Shown in pieces: positions 27,148-39,540 of a DNA stretch of 64,000 nucleotides. The first letter of the stretch is position 1; the number at the start of each line of letters is the position of its first letter. The translations under genes and the position numbers were made by a program. This stretch comes from Sipunculus nudus (taxonomy: Eukaryota; Annelida; Sipuncula; Golfingiida; Sipunculidae), in contig CM049322.1 of NCBI GenBank assembly GCA_026874595.1, forward strand, positions 40,414,840 to 40,478,839, in the 5' to 3' direction. A model generated the notes under the pieces. That model saw only the letters and a program-made list of their open reading frames with translations, was not told the origin of the DNA and did not search any database.

Positions 27148-28369
27148 CCTCATATTATATATGTTTATCCCCACAATATTTTATCTGTACCTTAGCTCAA
27201 ATCTGATCTTTCATTTAACCATAGAGCATGTGTGGTCGGTTTGTTATCTGGCAGCAAGATATTTCATCTTGGTTGCTGCTTCACATTGAGGATGAAATAC
27301 GGTGGTCCTTCCTTGACCTGGCATGTGATCTGCCATTTCAGCAGTTGATATGACGCCTATAACGACCCAATTTTCTGGTCGTCGCAGAACAAGGCAAGGG
27401 GATTGGGCGGAGAGCGATTGCAGCGTGGTGACTTTTGACAGAAACAATATAACGCCTGTCATGTTTTGAAGTATCGCCCCAACGGGCAACTTTATTACAG
27501 AACGCCTTGGATCGATAAATAAAACAACAAACAATACTGAAGCTTGTCTCAACGCCATGTACGTTTTCTTGCCCGTGCTGTTTGCCATGACCATAATTCT
27601 GAATGTATTGCGCTGCCGTTCTATAAAACAATAGGATATTATGTCACAGCTATTGTTGACGCATTGCCAATACCGCTCACAAAATACAGCAGGGCAGTTT
27701 TGCAAGTCAGATAACAAAGACCTGAAGTATATATTGAGGGGAGATAATCTTACAAAAAATGAAATTATTTTTCTTTACTTTTGTTATTGCCTTGGTTTGT
27801 TTTTGTCGAATCAGTGATATGGGAAATAATCTTCGCGTAAATAATGCAGTCGCTCGCTAGCGATATCGTGTTTTTAAAGCTTTCTCTTTTTTTTGACCTC
27901 TCTCTCTCTCTGCATAACAGAATTAAGAAAATATGGTTGATTGATGGACGATTATATCGTCTTTTGTCACAGAAATCAATACATTTTTATTGTGGAGAAC
28001 GGTATATAATCCCTGCCCATGATTTCTTGAGGATCCCCGACTGTTATGGGAACTATTTGTGTGCAGTGTGATAGGACATTCATGTTTTCTAGTAATACAA
28101 TGTTTATTATTTATGTTATCAATTTTATCATCATTTTTGAATCAAATAAGAAAATGACGTTGTATAGGTTACAGTTTCATGTCAGATATGAATGGTTATA
28201 ATCTTATAGTTCTTTTGGGTTGCATGTATATGTAAAAAATAATTTTGAAGGCTTCAGTAGGTTGTGATTGTACGTGTTATTTAATATTTGGTTCCCAGTC
28301 GGTAAGAGAACTTGAATTTATCATCATATTAGCAAACTGCTCGCTCTACTGAGATTGGACTTTGCTTCA
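27148..28369. other. Unique DNA containing the longest open frame
   Basis: The minus-strand frame 27717-27244 (157 codons) is the longest in the window and sits in a locally GC-richer patch. It has no signal peptide, repeated pattern or domain I can recognise, and a second frame overlaps it. I do not call it a gene. A short CT tract lies at 27898-27911. Confidence 0.4.
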
Positions 28370-28620
28370 GTAAACCACCCGGCCTGATATATAATGAACA
28401 TTGAACAACTTTACCCGTGATGGAGCTGAAATCATGACCGCCAATACAATCTGACGTAATTTCAGTCGAGAACAGATATTAATTAAACTTATACATACAG
28501 AAACAACAAGAAATCATGCACCGGAATGTGGATATGTTTACGAGCCTTTATATGATTGGTCAAATTAGTGAGTCACCTGATTGGCTCATATGCCTTGTTC
28601 CGTGTTGACCGGAGCAGGAA
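28370..28620 (+). repeat. Fragment of the A/B unit, third copy
   Basis: This matches unit B 6120-6310 and unit A 1530-1740. GGAGCTGAAATCATGACCGCC corresponds to a near-identical block at 6153; ATGCACCGGAA matches unit A at 1617; and TTTACGAGCCTTTATAT..GTGAGTCACCTGATTGG matches both units. No homology was seen on either side, so this is a dispersed fragment and not a full third unit. Confidence 0.65.
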
Positions 28621-29345
28621 GACGGGTGACGATAGATATGATCTTATGTAGGAGTAGCAGTGGTGGTAGTTTATTCATTATAGTGACATTTAAAATATAT
28701 GATATAGACTTTATCACAGGTACATCAATGAGGTATCGAGTACATGCTTGGTTTATAGTACAGCTCAGATATTAACATAGTAAATACAGAGTGATGGAGA
28801 TTAAACACCATTATGGTGTAATGGTTGTGCTTTTTCAACTAGGTTAGGAGAAATGTAAAAATTTTCCCTTGTTCAAGGAGCCGACCAAGGAGGCCAAAAT
28901 ATTAGAGTCAAAACAACATTTTCATACTCATTCCATGCGTCATCATCCAACAACCTCCCGCGTTAATTCATACAGATCATTCGTTTATATATATGTATAA
29001 GCAAGCATACAGAAAACTCCGGGTATTTGTCCACAATCTGCGGTCGCGAAAGAGATAGTGACGTCTTCATTTTGTTTATCACCTGCACTAAAAGTGATAA
29101 GGCCATGATAAAAGCTAAGAATTGTATTTAAAAAATCATTTTTTGTTTTCCGTATGAGCAAAAATAGCTGTTTATTCTCGGGCAGGAGTCTACGACAAGA
29201 TTATTTACTAGATATTTCAATGAGTCATTGTTTTCCCTTGCGCTAGTTTATCTGAAACCTGTTCCAACTGTGAACAATTTCCTATGATAAAACCATTAAT
29301 AATTCTAGGTTTGATGAAAAGTGGTAAAATAATTATCATTTCAGA
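28621..29345. other. AT-rich DNA, nothing recognised
   Basis: No supported coding frame or repeat. Confidence 0.5.
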
Positions 29346-29600
29346 AAACCATCCGGGATTTTTTCTGTGTATTCCATCATCCGTGGTCCACCACCGGACA
29401 ATGTTAAAGCGTTGGTGAACATTTAGTGCCATTTTCTGAAATAAATACTGGCACTGTGCCATGGTTCATTGATGACCTCCCTCACTAAAGGCACAGGGGA
29501 TGGGGCCTGGGGGCATTCAGCCACTTGTACAGCGTGATTCAGAGCAATTCCGAGAGTGAGAGTCTAACATGACATTCTGAAATCTATACAATAATTGGCT
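29346..29600 (+). repeat. Left copy of a diverged duplicated block
   Basis: This aligns with 29775-30040. Best-preserved parts are TCTGTGTATTC, GGTTCATTGATGACCT, ACAGGGGA, TTGTACAGCGTGATTCA and CCGAGAGT, in the same order and spacing. The block is GC-richer than its surroundings. It could be an old local duplication of noncoding regulatory sequence or two copies of an unidentified repeat. The open frame at 29462-29217 is not preserved in the other copy. Confidence 0.75.
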
Positions 29601-29669
29601 ACAACAAGAAGCAACGTCAAATTAAAAATAACCGCATTTGAGGTGCCCGCAATAGAAAGGTGGGCGTAG

Positions 29670-29698
29670 CACACACACACACACACACATATATATAC
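29670..29698. repeat. (CA)n(TA)n microsatellite
   Basis: A CA tract of about 20 bp followed by a short TA tract, lying between the two duplicated blocks. Confidence 0.95.
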
Positions 29699-29774
29699 GC
29701 ATTAGTTTCATAATGTTAAATCACTGAGGCAAGGTTCAATGAATAGACGGAATATAATTATAATCAAAGTAATC

Positions 29775-30040
29775 AAATCTCAGGGGTTTTATCTGTGTAT
29801 TCACACCCAATGAAGCCAGCACCGGGCAATGGCCCAAAGGAGGAACGTATTAAACGTCTTTTTCCGAACTAGAGGGCGCGCGCTTGGTTCATCGATGACC
29901 TTTGTTAACAGAAGCGACAGGGGACACGGGCCAATTATTGTTAATTGACAACCAATCAGTCACATGTACAGCGTGATTCACGGTTTCCCCGAGAGTAATA
30001 GTTCCCCACGTGACATCATGGCACCTACAGAATGAATAAC
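29775..30040 (+). repeat. Right copy of a diverged duplicated block
   Basis: This is the partner of 29346-29600, offset about 420-440 bp. It carries an additional AATTATTGTTAATTG segment (29932-29950) absent from the left copy, and a CACGTGAC motif at 30007. Confidence 0.75.
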
Positions 30041-30334
30041 TGCGACGTGTAGCAGTGTCCATTTTTCTTCTTTTTTTTGTGTGTAGAATGTCTCATCTTA
30101 ATGGTCTACTTCCCGCCCGCAGTGAACATGATCTGTGTAATTGCATGGAGCCCTAGAATTCAGACAAGTCATTACATCATAAAAGATGTTAAAACGCGGA
30201 ATAAAATTACAAAATCCTTCATATTTTGTTAAGCGAAGTATAATTGTGCAAAATCAACCATTTTATTCGTGGATATTACAAAGAAAGGAAACAAAAATAA
30301 TATTAAAACAAAGTTAAAATTAATAAATATTAAA

Positions 30335-30527
30335 TACAGTAAAGCCTCTATAATGCGGGTGCACTTATGAATGGACCGTTGTACCCACTTAATAGAGATG
30401 CCCACTATATGGAACTGTGGAACGCAACATAAATAATCGGATGGAGAATATTGGGTCTTTAAAGAATGTTGCCACTTTAGACAGGTGTTCACATTAAAGC
30501 GTCCACTAGGAGAGGCTCAACTCTATA
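30335..30527. mobile_element. Pogo/Tc1-like miniature element
   Basis: The left end is TACAGTAAAGCCTCTATAATG and the right end on the minus strand is TATAGAGTTGAGCCTC, giving imperfect terminal inverted repeats with TA at the edges. The interior contains CCCACTTAATAGAGATGCCC, the tiled phrase common in this element type. It is 193 bp long and noncoding; the open frame that overlaps it (30492-30229) is incidental. Confidence 0.65.
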
Positions 30528-33500
30528 CAATATATTTTAAATTACTATGTTTTTATTTATTATTTGCTACGTAAATAGATTTATTTATAATCCTCAGAAA
30601 AGGACCCCTGGAGCAAATAATAATGCTCACATTATAAATAAAGTTTAATATTCATAACCATAGTTTGCTTATAATTCTGAATATCAATGGTCAAGAGTAT
30701 ATGACAAATGATAATACAATGATTTACGTTCAGCTGGCGGCTATTTGATTAAGTGAATATAAAACAAAACATCTGCTCTACAGTAAGCGACATCGTGTCA
30801 TGTTGGATGCAATTAAATCATCTCTACGCATATGAATATAATTTTTCTAATTTAATTGGACAAAGATAAATGTTAAACAGACATCAGCATGCCTGTCCCG
30901 AAAGGCGTGCAAGTGACTCGAGAACAAATGCATTGCGGATTTCAATAAGATGCTTTCGTGTTGCTCTGGATACAGAATGAAAACCTAAGAGACTTAGAGT
31001 CGTGAGATTCCTGCGGAATTCAGTCCATACTTCATGACGAAGGATAAACAACCTCTTTCCGGGCATTGTCGATCAAACACTGACCCAGTTCTTCCGGAAT
31101 GGCTCAATCAGGATCATTGTTATGTGGCTATATCAAATTTTACTGGCATTCATCGTACCATTTTTCCTGGTATGGTGGATGCAAGGTCCTATTTTTTTAA
31201 GTAGAAATTTTCTGACCTTTGGTATCAATACCTCTGCACAGGCTTGATTCAGTGATAAAACTTTCTGCACACAATGGTGTCAATCAAAAGCTAACAAGAT
31301 TGATATTCACTTGAATCTATATTCATCTTATATCAGCCAGATTGTTGCTTTTCGGAATAACCGTAAATTGTTATTGTGTGCATGTTAGTTACAAAAATAT
31401 CAAACAATTAGTAAATTAATTGACATACAATCTCACATGCCATTGGGCAAAAACGCTTCTTGCTGATGAATATAACTCATTTCGAGAGCAATCTTAATTT
31501 AATTAACGTTATCAGGTTGCGTGCAAAGGCTCATTAAGAAAAATTTGTATATCCTCCGCGGCTTCGTTAATTATTATTCAAAGGTTTGTAATAGATATAA
31601 TTGTGTTTTAACTATAGCTAAATTGATTTCAGATCCATATTCTTCTCTTGCATAATATATACATGTAAATTTTATTTCTTGCCTGTTACACATATTTAAT
31701 TGTTTGTTAATTAAAATCAATAAACCTGCTTCTCTCTAGAACCGGAAAAGGTACAGCTGTTTAATGTCCCCAAAATTTCATTCCGAACAAGACGTTAATG
31801 AAAATCAAAACTACAAGACAGCATTTTCCCTATATTCTGCAAGGAAACCCTCATCTGAACTTTATAAATCTCTCCTCCTGAGTGTTGATGTAATGATAGT
31901 GGCTGGATCAGCATAACAACTGTTGTGCTAAATGATATATCAGAAAAAAGGACAGAAAGATGTCTACGTTCAAATAAATAAATAATATTCAAATTACAAT
32001 ACCAGTCCTGGAATTAGTAGGACTTTCAGCTATCCTATCAAACAGCGTAATTGTTGGGTACATTTAGCTGGGCCCTGTATCCTCGGAGGACGTACTCGTA
32101 TCGTGTCTGTTCAATAGGGATGAACAGTTCTGATTAAAGTTGCCAGTATGATTAATTTGAAGTTTGCGTGTACATACAAAAGTGACAACACCAAAGGGAT
32201 TCGGGCACTGGTTATGAACACATTTTCTGATAACGCCAAGACGTTCTACTTACCATTACAATAGCTGCACCGCATAAAGGATCTTTCTCCTACTAACATT
32301 TCATGAGGAAATACATTTCTATCTCAAAGAGGTAGTTGCCGTAATTGGTAAAATGTTAATAAATATTTCATTTTCGTAATTGGTAGCTGGTTTCTACTAA
32401 AAAGCATGTTATGCCATTCTTTGAAAAAAAAATATATTTCGATTTTCCTTATTAAACATTCACATGTTATAATTACTGTTAAAATTCCTCACGTCAAAAT
32501 GCTACATAATCATTTGTTAAAACTTTTGCGTAAAGTTCCCTACAGACAAATCAACAACCATGGGGAAAAATAATACACTGTCAAACAAAACTGACAAAGT
32601 CAACAAAGTATGACCAGTGAACGTAACGGAAATTGACTCGAAATGTTAAATTAATAATTCTAAGAAAAGTGAATCCAGAATAATAACCCATCAATTTAAA
32701 GGTAGAAATGTATAATTTGAAGAGTGCCTTAAGCTTGTACGTTTAAATGAAATGGAGAGAGCTTGAATATATCTTAGGTCTCCTTGACTTAATTTTATCA
32801 AGAAACGAATGGGGAAAGCCTATAACTCGTATGGATTTAGCGGAGAGCTTAAGGTCTCTCCACAGAATTTTATCAAGAGATAGCTACCTCTTTATTTTAA
32901 TTTCTAGGCCAGCAAACAAACAGGCCATTTAGATAATCGAAATAAAACATATTGAAAGACAGAGTTTATGAAGAAAATCCGGTACTTTAATAAATAGCGC
33001 TTTGGTGTGAAATAGAACTGAGTTTCTCCTGTCACAAGGCGGGCAGCTGATTGCGAGACGCGGTACCTGCCTCCTGCAGCCGGGGCGATGAATCAAGCGT
33101 GGTTCTATGTAGTGTTCATTAGGGAATTTCCTTTAATCATGCTAAAACCACGAAAAGAACGTAACTTGACAGCAAACAAAGCCTCTCTGGCAATTTATTT
33201 CCTTCTACAAAGCCTTTTTAATCTGTGACACTTTGATCACGGTTTCGTTATTCGAACCATTGTCTTCCTTAACTCTGAAAAAAATTTATATAACCGTTTT
33301 TGTTTTTTTTTCCAGATGTTCTTTTTGTTAATTTAGCAATTTAATTAGCAGAGCAAGCTGAAGACGTAAAGACATTTTCTTCGTTCCATTGTTAAAGAAA
33401 AAATATGTGGGTGATTTTCTTTAATGTTCCATTATAGTCTCCTGGAACCCATATGACAAATATACCTACTAATGAACCAAGTGCTTTTGAAATTAATTGC

Positions 33501-35999
33501 ATAAGGCATGACTGATTTAAGTTAAAGTAAGGTACATATATGGTTTTACTGATTCTCTTTACGTGGTGTCGAAGGGTGTACCCGAGCATTTGAATCCAAT
33601 TATTATAATTCTGACCAAACCCTCAAGTTCTCATACATGCCAGTCTTTTTTCTTAAGAAGGTAACGGTGAAGGGGGGGGGGGGGATGGTAAGCAATAACT
33701 CATGCGGTTATCAATTATATCTGTGTATTTTCTTTGTTTCTGACCGACAAAGTGGCCTATGCTTGCCCACTAAAGTGGCGCAACACTCATTTACACGCCT
33801 TTCTATCTTACCACCATACGATCGTGAAGAGTTCCATTCCGTTAACTTAAGTGTGTTAAAAAACTGTTTATAAAATCTTGAATCTTTTAGGAAAGTAAAA
33901 ACTGAATGAATAAGTGTTGATTTCATGGTTCACAGGTTGTCCATTTTGTTTGTATTCATAAGTTGGTAACATGTGGGGTGGTAAATTGTCGCTAAAATGC
34001 CCGCTGATCGTGAGCCATAAACGTCCAGCAAACGCCATCTGGCGGTAAATCAGACGAAAATAGTTGTACAAGTGACAAACAATGAAGTTACTTCGCAACT
34101 AGTGACATTTCAACGTCCGCACATGCGCAATCAGCTACCTCCGGTCACATGTTTTTGTTTCAGATTGTCAACATACGCACGTGTACTGTGCTAATAGCAT
34201 GTAAATAAACTTGGCTGTACCTTCATCACACTGGAATTATATAAACTTTTCTAAGAAGGCATTGCCTGCAGTTCCTGAATATGCACCCAGAGGTATCAGA
34301 AATCCCATTAATTCTACAAAAAAGACTATATACAAGGAATATACAAGAAAATATGCTTAGATTAGACTTTTGTTATATAATACATATTTAACCAAGATAG
34401 CCTATTCAGCATGAGCTGTTTTTCCTATAGGGTCATGCAGGGTAAAGCAGCTATCGACTGAGTACATATTGAAATACAAATATCAAAATATCGAAACTAA
34501 AATACATGCATACATATAAAATAAAATGTTATACATACATCCCTGAAAATGATAACATACAAATAAATTCATGAAACAATATACAAGAATACTGAATGAA
34601 TAATATTAAATAAGAAGCTTCATTAAAAATTAACTAAAATATGTAAGATGTTAATTTGCATTAATTATAACACGAAGACGAAATAGCGTCCGTCAAAAAT
34701 GCTATGAAAAATGCTATGGAATGAAGTGCTTGTACAATGATTTAAACTATTGAGACTTTCGGCCGATTTGACGCTATTAGTTAATGAATTCCAGTGGATG
34801 GGACCAACATAAGTAAGACTTGTTTTGAAGTCTTAACTAGAGATATTTAGGTTCCTGCTTAGTCTGAAAAGAAGACCTAGTCTGGATGCTACCTCTGTTT
34901 GTGTTTTATATTTATTTTAAATGATTCTATGCAGTCAGGTCCTCCAGTACACCATTTTCTAACGCTTTCACCACTCTTCTATAGTAAGATATACTGCTTG
35001 GATGTATGATTGTTGTATGAAGTACAGTTTGAAATTGGTTTACGACTGTGCTTTGGAATTAAAAGAATCCTTTCATTGTAAATCTATCTGTATCTCAGAC
35101 AGGATATTTAATCATATTTCCTCATTGAATCCCTTTACGGATCTAAAATAAACTGGAAAACCACCGTAATACATAAATGTATTCGTTCGGGTTTTTATTT
35201 ATTGATGTCACGTTTAAGATTTATGTTACCATTTAATAGATGGAATTTTCTTTTTTATACCACATGTCTGCATATTGCTGAGGAAACAGGTGAATTTCAT
35301 TTCAATCTTAGCAACGTAGTGTTTTAATGGTAAAATAAATCTTCGTGATTAAATGAGTTTCTATATTAATATGTCTGTTTTATGCGTCTAGTTTTACATT
35401 CTTGCTGGTGGCAACCCCTTCCACCAATATTAACTTCTTCAACTATCCTGTCAACTATATTCTATCCTCTTAATTACAAATGCAGTATTTAATTTGAGTT
35501 TAATACATTAATTACAACGTGTACTTGACTATTATGCTCCATCTTATGTTGTACCTTGTGTCGTGTATTATAGGTAACACACTTGAATGTTCAATCCAAG
35601 ATTTATTCCGTGCTTATGCTTTTTTACGATAAAAGTTAGTAGTTTGTACTAGGTTTCCTTGTCTGTCGGGACGACCTGTCTATATCGCAACAAGTATTTA
35701 CAACAGCTGTCAGTAAAAATATATTTTTGTATCATGCGTATATTAATTTAGATTAGTTTGATTCAACAGGTCATCACATCGGCAGGAATAAGACAATGTA
35801 CACAAAATAAGGTCAGAGGGACATAATCAGGAGCAATATTATGCCTGTTTTTTTAACACCATCAGTTCAGTTTTGCTTTATTCAAAAGTTTCCCAGCAAA
35901 ACCATTCCAGTGTACAGTCTCATTACCTCGCAAACGGCTGTTTAACACCTTTTTATGGCTCTGCGTGTTGGTAAACACAGTCCTAACGTGTCTGTTTAC
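30528..35999. other. Long AT-rich stretch, no supported gene
   Basis: Nothing coding is supported in these 5.5 kb. Visible features are a hairpin at 31146-31182, a run of 13 G at 33672-33684 and a GC-richer patch at 33985-34200 with CACATG and CACGTG E-box motifs. Confidence 0.5.
31146..31182. other. 15 bp hairpin with G-U wobble pairs
   Basis: GCATTCATCGTACCA and TGGTATGGTGGATGC face each other across a 7 base loop. In RNA every one of the 15 positions would pair, three of them as G-U. It is shorter than an animal pre-microRNA stem. Confidence 0.6.
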
Positions 36000-36240
36000 C
36001 ATAACAAGGCCGCGTGTTCGGAGGTCCGATTTTGAGCGGCAACACGAGGTGTTTTAATCCAGCAGGAACATTATTACATTTTTTAGAGCCAGCCCAGTCA
36101 GGGCATGTCCTGATTGACACGTGTTGTGGCCCGGCAATGCACACGGCCCATGCGCTGTGTTTATGTTTACACCTGTGATCCCGCCCGGTCCTCTGTTTTT
36201 AACACTCGTTTACAGGAGTAAGCAAACGGTTTCAAGGCAA
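36000..36240. promoter_or_regulatory. Candidate conserved noncoding block
   Basis: A compact GC-richer island in AT-rich DNA with no open frame. It holds closely packed motifs that fit developmental transcription factors: TGTTTAC-type forkhead sites (35990-35998, 36161-36171), ACACCTGTGA, a T-box/E-box type site (36170-36179), and CACGTG (36118-36123). Motif matches alone do not prove function. Confidence 0.3.
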
Positions 36241-36329
36241 TATTTTGGCAAGTACCATTTTATTTGAAAGGGAAGAAGCTATTTTTCGTGTTAATTCAAC
36301 ATGCTTTATAGGTGATAGGGCCCCTTTAA
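36241..36329 (-). mobile_element. Solitary end of a TTAA-type miniature element
   Basis: Read on the minus strand from 36329, this begins TTAAAGGGGCCCTATCACCT, the same end as the elements at 38462 and 42646. The other end was not found nearby, so it is either truncated or a related family sharing only its terminus. Confidence 0.5.
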
Positions 36330-37609
36330 TAAGTCTCTATCATAAATGGGAAGCTCATGCTTGCGAAAAAAAAAAACAAATTACAAGTCCCAATAACTGA
36401 CAGACTTTGTAAATATATGCTATGTGTATTTTTAATATTTAAAAACAAAGGGTAGATATATGAATTAATTGCACACAGTAAAATAAGGTGTAACATGCCT
36501 CAGTCAAAATGAGTTAATGAGTTAATGTGACATTCGTATAAATAATTAAGTTTATATTATTATAATTAAGTTGATGTGTGTTTTTATGTGTTTGCTTCAT
36601 AGAATGCTGTAAAATACCTTTCTGTTTGTTATAATTTTTGTAGACTATAACGAAAAAAGTCCGTCTACCTTCAAGATAAATATGGTTTTATATAAAGATT
36701 CAGTATTGTAATTTAAATACCAAATCTCATTCTTGCATTACACCTAAGATGCTAAGTTACAGAAGCACTGCGGCTCTCCGTAGCTATTGAGCACTCAAGG
36801 ACCCTAGTTTTCAGCGGCAAATAAAAGAAAATTGATGATTATACCCGAAAGTACACTAACGCTGGAAAAAAACCACTGGGGATGAAAAATGAGAGGTAAA
36901 GCAACCTTTCATATCGGATGGAATTCGATAATTGACGCCTTGGTCTATTACGACATTCTTAGTAGGAATAATTTCCGTCGAATATTTTACGACAATCCAT
37001 CAAGCGGCCAGTGGCAGTGGAGCCAGTCAACCCCGGTAGCCGTGGTTTTTTTTCCGGTACGTATGCACAGGCCCTATGATAATTCTTTAATCTGAAGTAT
37101 CATGATATAAGCCACGTTAATCTTATACCATATGCAGGCTCTTGGCGATTAATACGCTCCGATAATCGCTAGTATATGGTTTGAATCAAAGAACATATTC
37201 ATAATAATATTATGAAAATGGTATTAAAATTACTATTCACTTACTAATTTGACATGAGAAAATAATATAATATTGATCAGTGCGACAATATGTAATAATC
37301 TGCCGTTATTTATATGCAATATCACTGGCAGTAAGGTTTTTGTATTGGGTACTATTTCAAGTTAAGGAGATAAATATAGAAGCATTTGGAAATGATATTA
37401 AACTATAACCACCGCAAGGTCATGCAGACAGTGGTGTGACCGTCTGAGCTCTAGATTGTAAATCACTACAAGTCTGCTTCCTTCATTTTGTAATGCTACC
37501 AGTAATTTTAATTCTGTCTTTCGTCTCTCAGCAGGTATTTTACAATTCAATTTTTAAACATGAAGATGTTTAAAAATTATATGACACTTGCGGTATATCC
37601 TTAAAATTC
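36330..37609. other. AT-rich DNA, nothing recognised
   Basis: The 68-codon frame at 36889-37095 shows no known motif. A run of 10 A lies at 36367-36376. Confidence 0.5.
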
Positions 37610-37830
37610 GATATGGGACATGTGACATCCGGGTCTTTGTCTATACAGAAAAAATGGCAGCCCCAAAGAGCGGAATCTAAAAATTGGAAGATATATCAGA
37701 GTTTCGATAGCGGCGCGGGGATGAGACTCGAAATTGTCGCTCAGAGGACAGCGTCGAGGCAAGAATCCCCCTGCGGAGCGTTTTTGGTGGCAAGGGGTCG
37801 TGTATTGCTAAGGGTTTAGAGCGGAATAAT
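37610..37830. promoter_or_regulatory. GC-richer island with YY1/ETS-like motifs
   Basis: The segment has raised GC and several CpG. It includes ACATCCGGGT (ETS-like core on the minus strand, 37625-37634) and AAAATGGCAGCC (YY1-like, 37651-37662), a pairing often seen at animal transcription starts. Frames on both strands (37613-37819 plus, 37898-37677 minus) cross it without recognisable domains. A promoter is one reading; a repeat not otherwise seen here is another. Confidence 0.2.
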
Positions 37831-38461
37831 GCCTTATTGGACCACGCCCTAAAGCTCATATTATACTTTGTATCTTGGTTGGTATGTTTGCATGTCACAT
37901 TATGCAGCTTTCTGTGTTTTCGACAATATCACACAGGAAACCACCCCCCCCTCGAATATATCGAGGAAAAATTTAAGAAATTATAGATCAAGGCCTAGTT
38001 ATGCCATGGGAAAAACAGTGATATGCCAATATAAAAGGATATAACGATATGATCTGCAATATTGGGAATTGTAAACGTTGCACGATAAATTACCGTTGAT
38101 CCCTGAAGGTCATGTACAAGTGTTAAACGAATATATTTTGCAAGGTGTTTATCGGTCCTGTTTAAAGTCAAGGATGCAACTAGTTTGCTCAGTATACGTA
38201 GGTAAATGTAATGAACATGAATTGTCTTAAATGTCTACAACGGTATGGCACATTCGCAACCAACAACATGCCTTTATGACCTGCGAATGGCCGTACAGGT
38301 TGTTTTCTGAGTCGCAAGACTTACCATGACCCCCATGTATAGTCGCATCATAGTAATGCATAGCCGTACCCTGGTTAAACACGAGGTAACAAAAAGTCGA
38401 GTTTAGTCACTGTTGGTTGTGTATCGTGAACAATAGTCGTACCATATTTTTAAATGTTTTC
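37831..38461. other. Nothing recognised
   Basis: No coding frame or repeat was seen. Confidence 0.5.
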
Positions 38462-38935
38462 TTAAAGCTGCCCGTTCACCTACATTTTGAATAAGAATTT
38501 ATAATGTGTTTTTTGGCGTCCTCTGTGTATATTTTAATGATCTTAAGGTCATTCTGGTTATGAACAGTCCTAATGACGCCTCCGTGAAGGATGAATGAAT
38601 GTGTTTATCAACAACATGTTTGTAAACAAAGCAATGTCAACAAACAGAAAAAAAACTTGTAATCTAAGGTGGTAGGTTACATATATACAGAAGATGAAAG
38701 GTATTTGTTGCAAACCACCATTTGCTAAGCTCTAACTTATATGACTTGCCACCAGGTGCCTTTGATGAATTAGTTTTGATTATTTTGGCGGGCCCCCACA
38801 CATAATAAACACATTGATATAAACAAAACAAGCATCTTGTGTGTGGTGATTTCCACGTTTTCTATGTTAATTTTATAAAGCTCGAAGGGATTAACTTTAG
38901 TTTATAAAGGTGAAATAGGTTATCTGGCTCTTTAA
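38462..38935 (+). mobile_element. TTAA-ended miniature DNA element, copy 1
   Basis: It begins TTAAAGCTGCCCGTTCACCTA and, on the minus strand, its right end begins TTAAAGAGCCAGATAACCTA, forming degraded terminal inverted repeats. It matches 42646-43089 in inverted orientation along its length. The best blocks are CTAAGGTGGTAGGTT (38661-38675), AAGCTCTAACTTAT, CCACCAGGTG and TCCACGTTTTCT. At 474 bp without coding sequence it fits a MITE. TTAA edges suggest a piggyBac-type origin, but this is inference. Confidence 0.75.
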
Positions 38936-39540
38936 ATTATGCAAGACCTGTCGTAAAATGTGACCTCAAAAAGAAAACCCAGATGGTCTTTTGGTCAACC
39001 TGCTTTCAATGACTAGTCGTAGACACTGATTACCGTAGCTTAGGGGTGAAGGACCCTGTAGAAAATCGCTTAAAATGTCCGCAGACAATCATAAAAACAT
39101 GTTGTGTGAGTGGGGATGGTAAACAATTGTTGTAATATCCAGCCTTTTAAATTGATTCAATAAAATCCGGACAAAAATCTATCCTGAGAACCTTCGAAGT
39201 TACCGATATATAACGGGGATACTTTCAACAAAGCCAAACGCCTGCCTGAATGTGAGAAAAAGCGACAAGTCCAAATCTTGAGCAGGGATTCTATCCCGGG
39301 TCGTTGTTTTGTTGAAGTGCATGGTGCCACCGGACCAACCATTGAACCCAGAAAAACTTCGTCCTGTCCCACCTTGTTAGTTACAGATTCGTATTCTGGG
39401 CTAATGCTTGATCGGGGACCTCGTGAGATGATCAATAAACATAGAGGTAAGACCAACACTTGAATCCAGACTAGAATCCGGATCCCTACTGTGAACCAAA
39501 TAGGAACCTGCCCCGTCTTTACATACAGAACAAAGCCAAA
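38936..39540. other. Unique DNA, nothing recognised
   Basis: Opposed frames at 39157-39459 (minus, 100 codons) and 39278-39463 (plus) overlap a slightly GC-richer patch; neither has a recognisable domain. GGGATTCTATCCCGGGTCG (39286-39304) faintly resembles a B box, without an A box. Confidence 0.45.

Noticed and set aside
39278-39463. tRNA or SINE head from a GGGATTCTATCCC motif
   Set aside because: No A box at the right distance and no second copy in the window.
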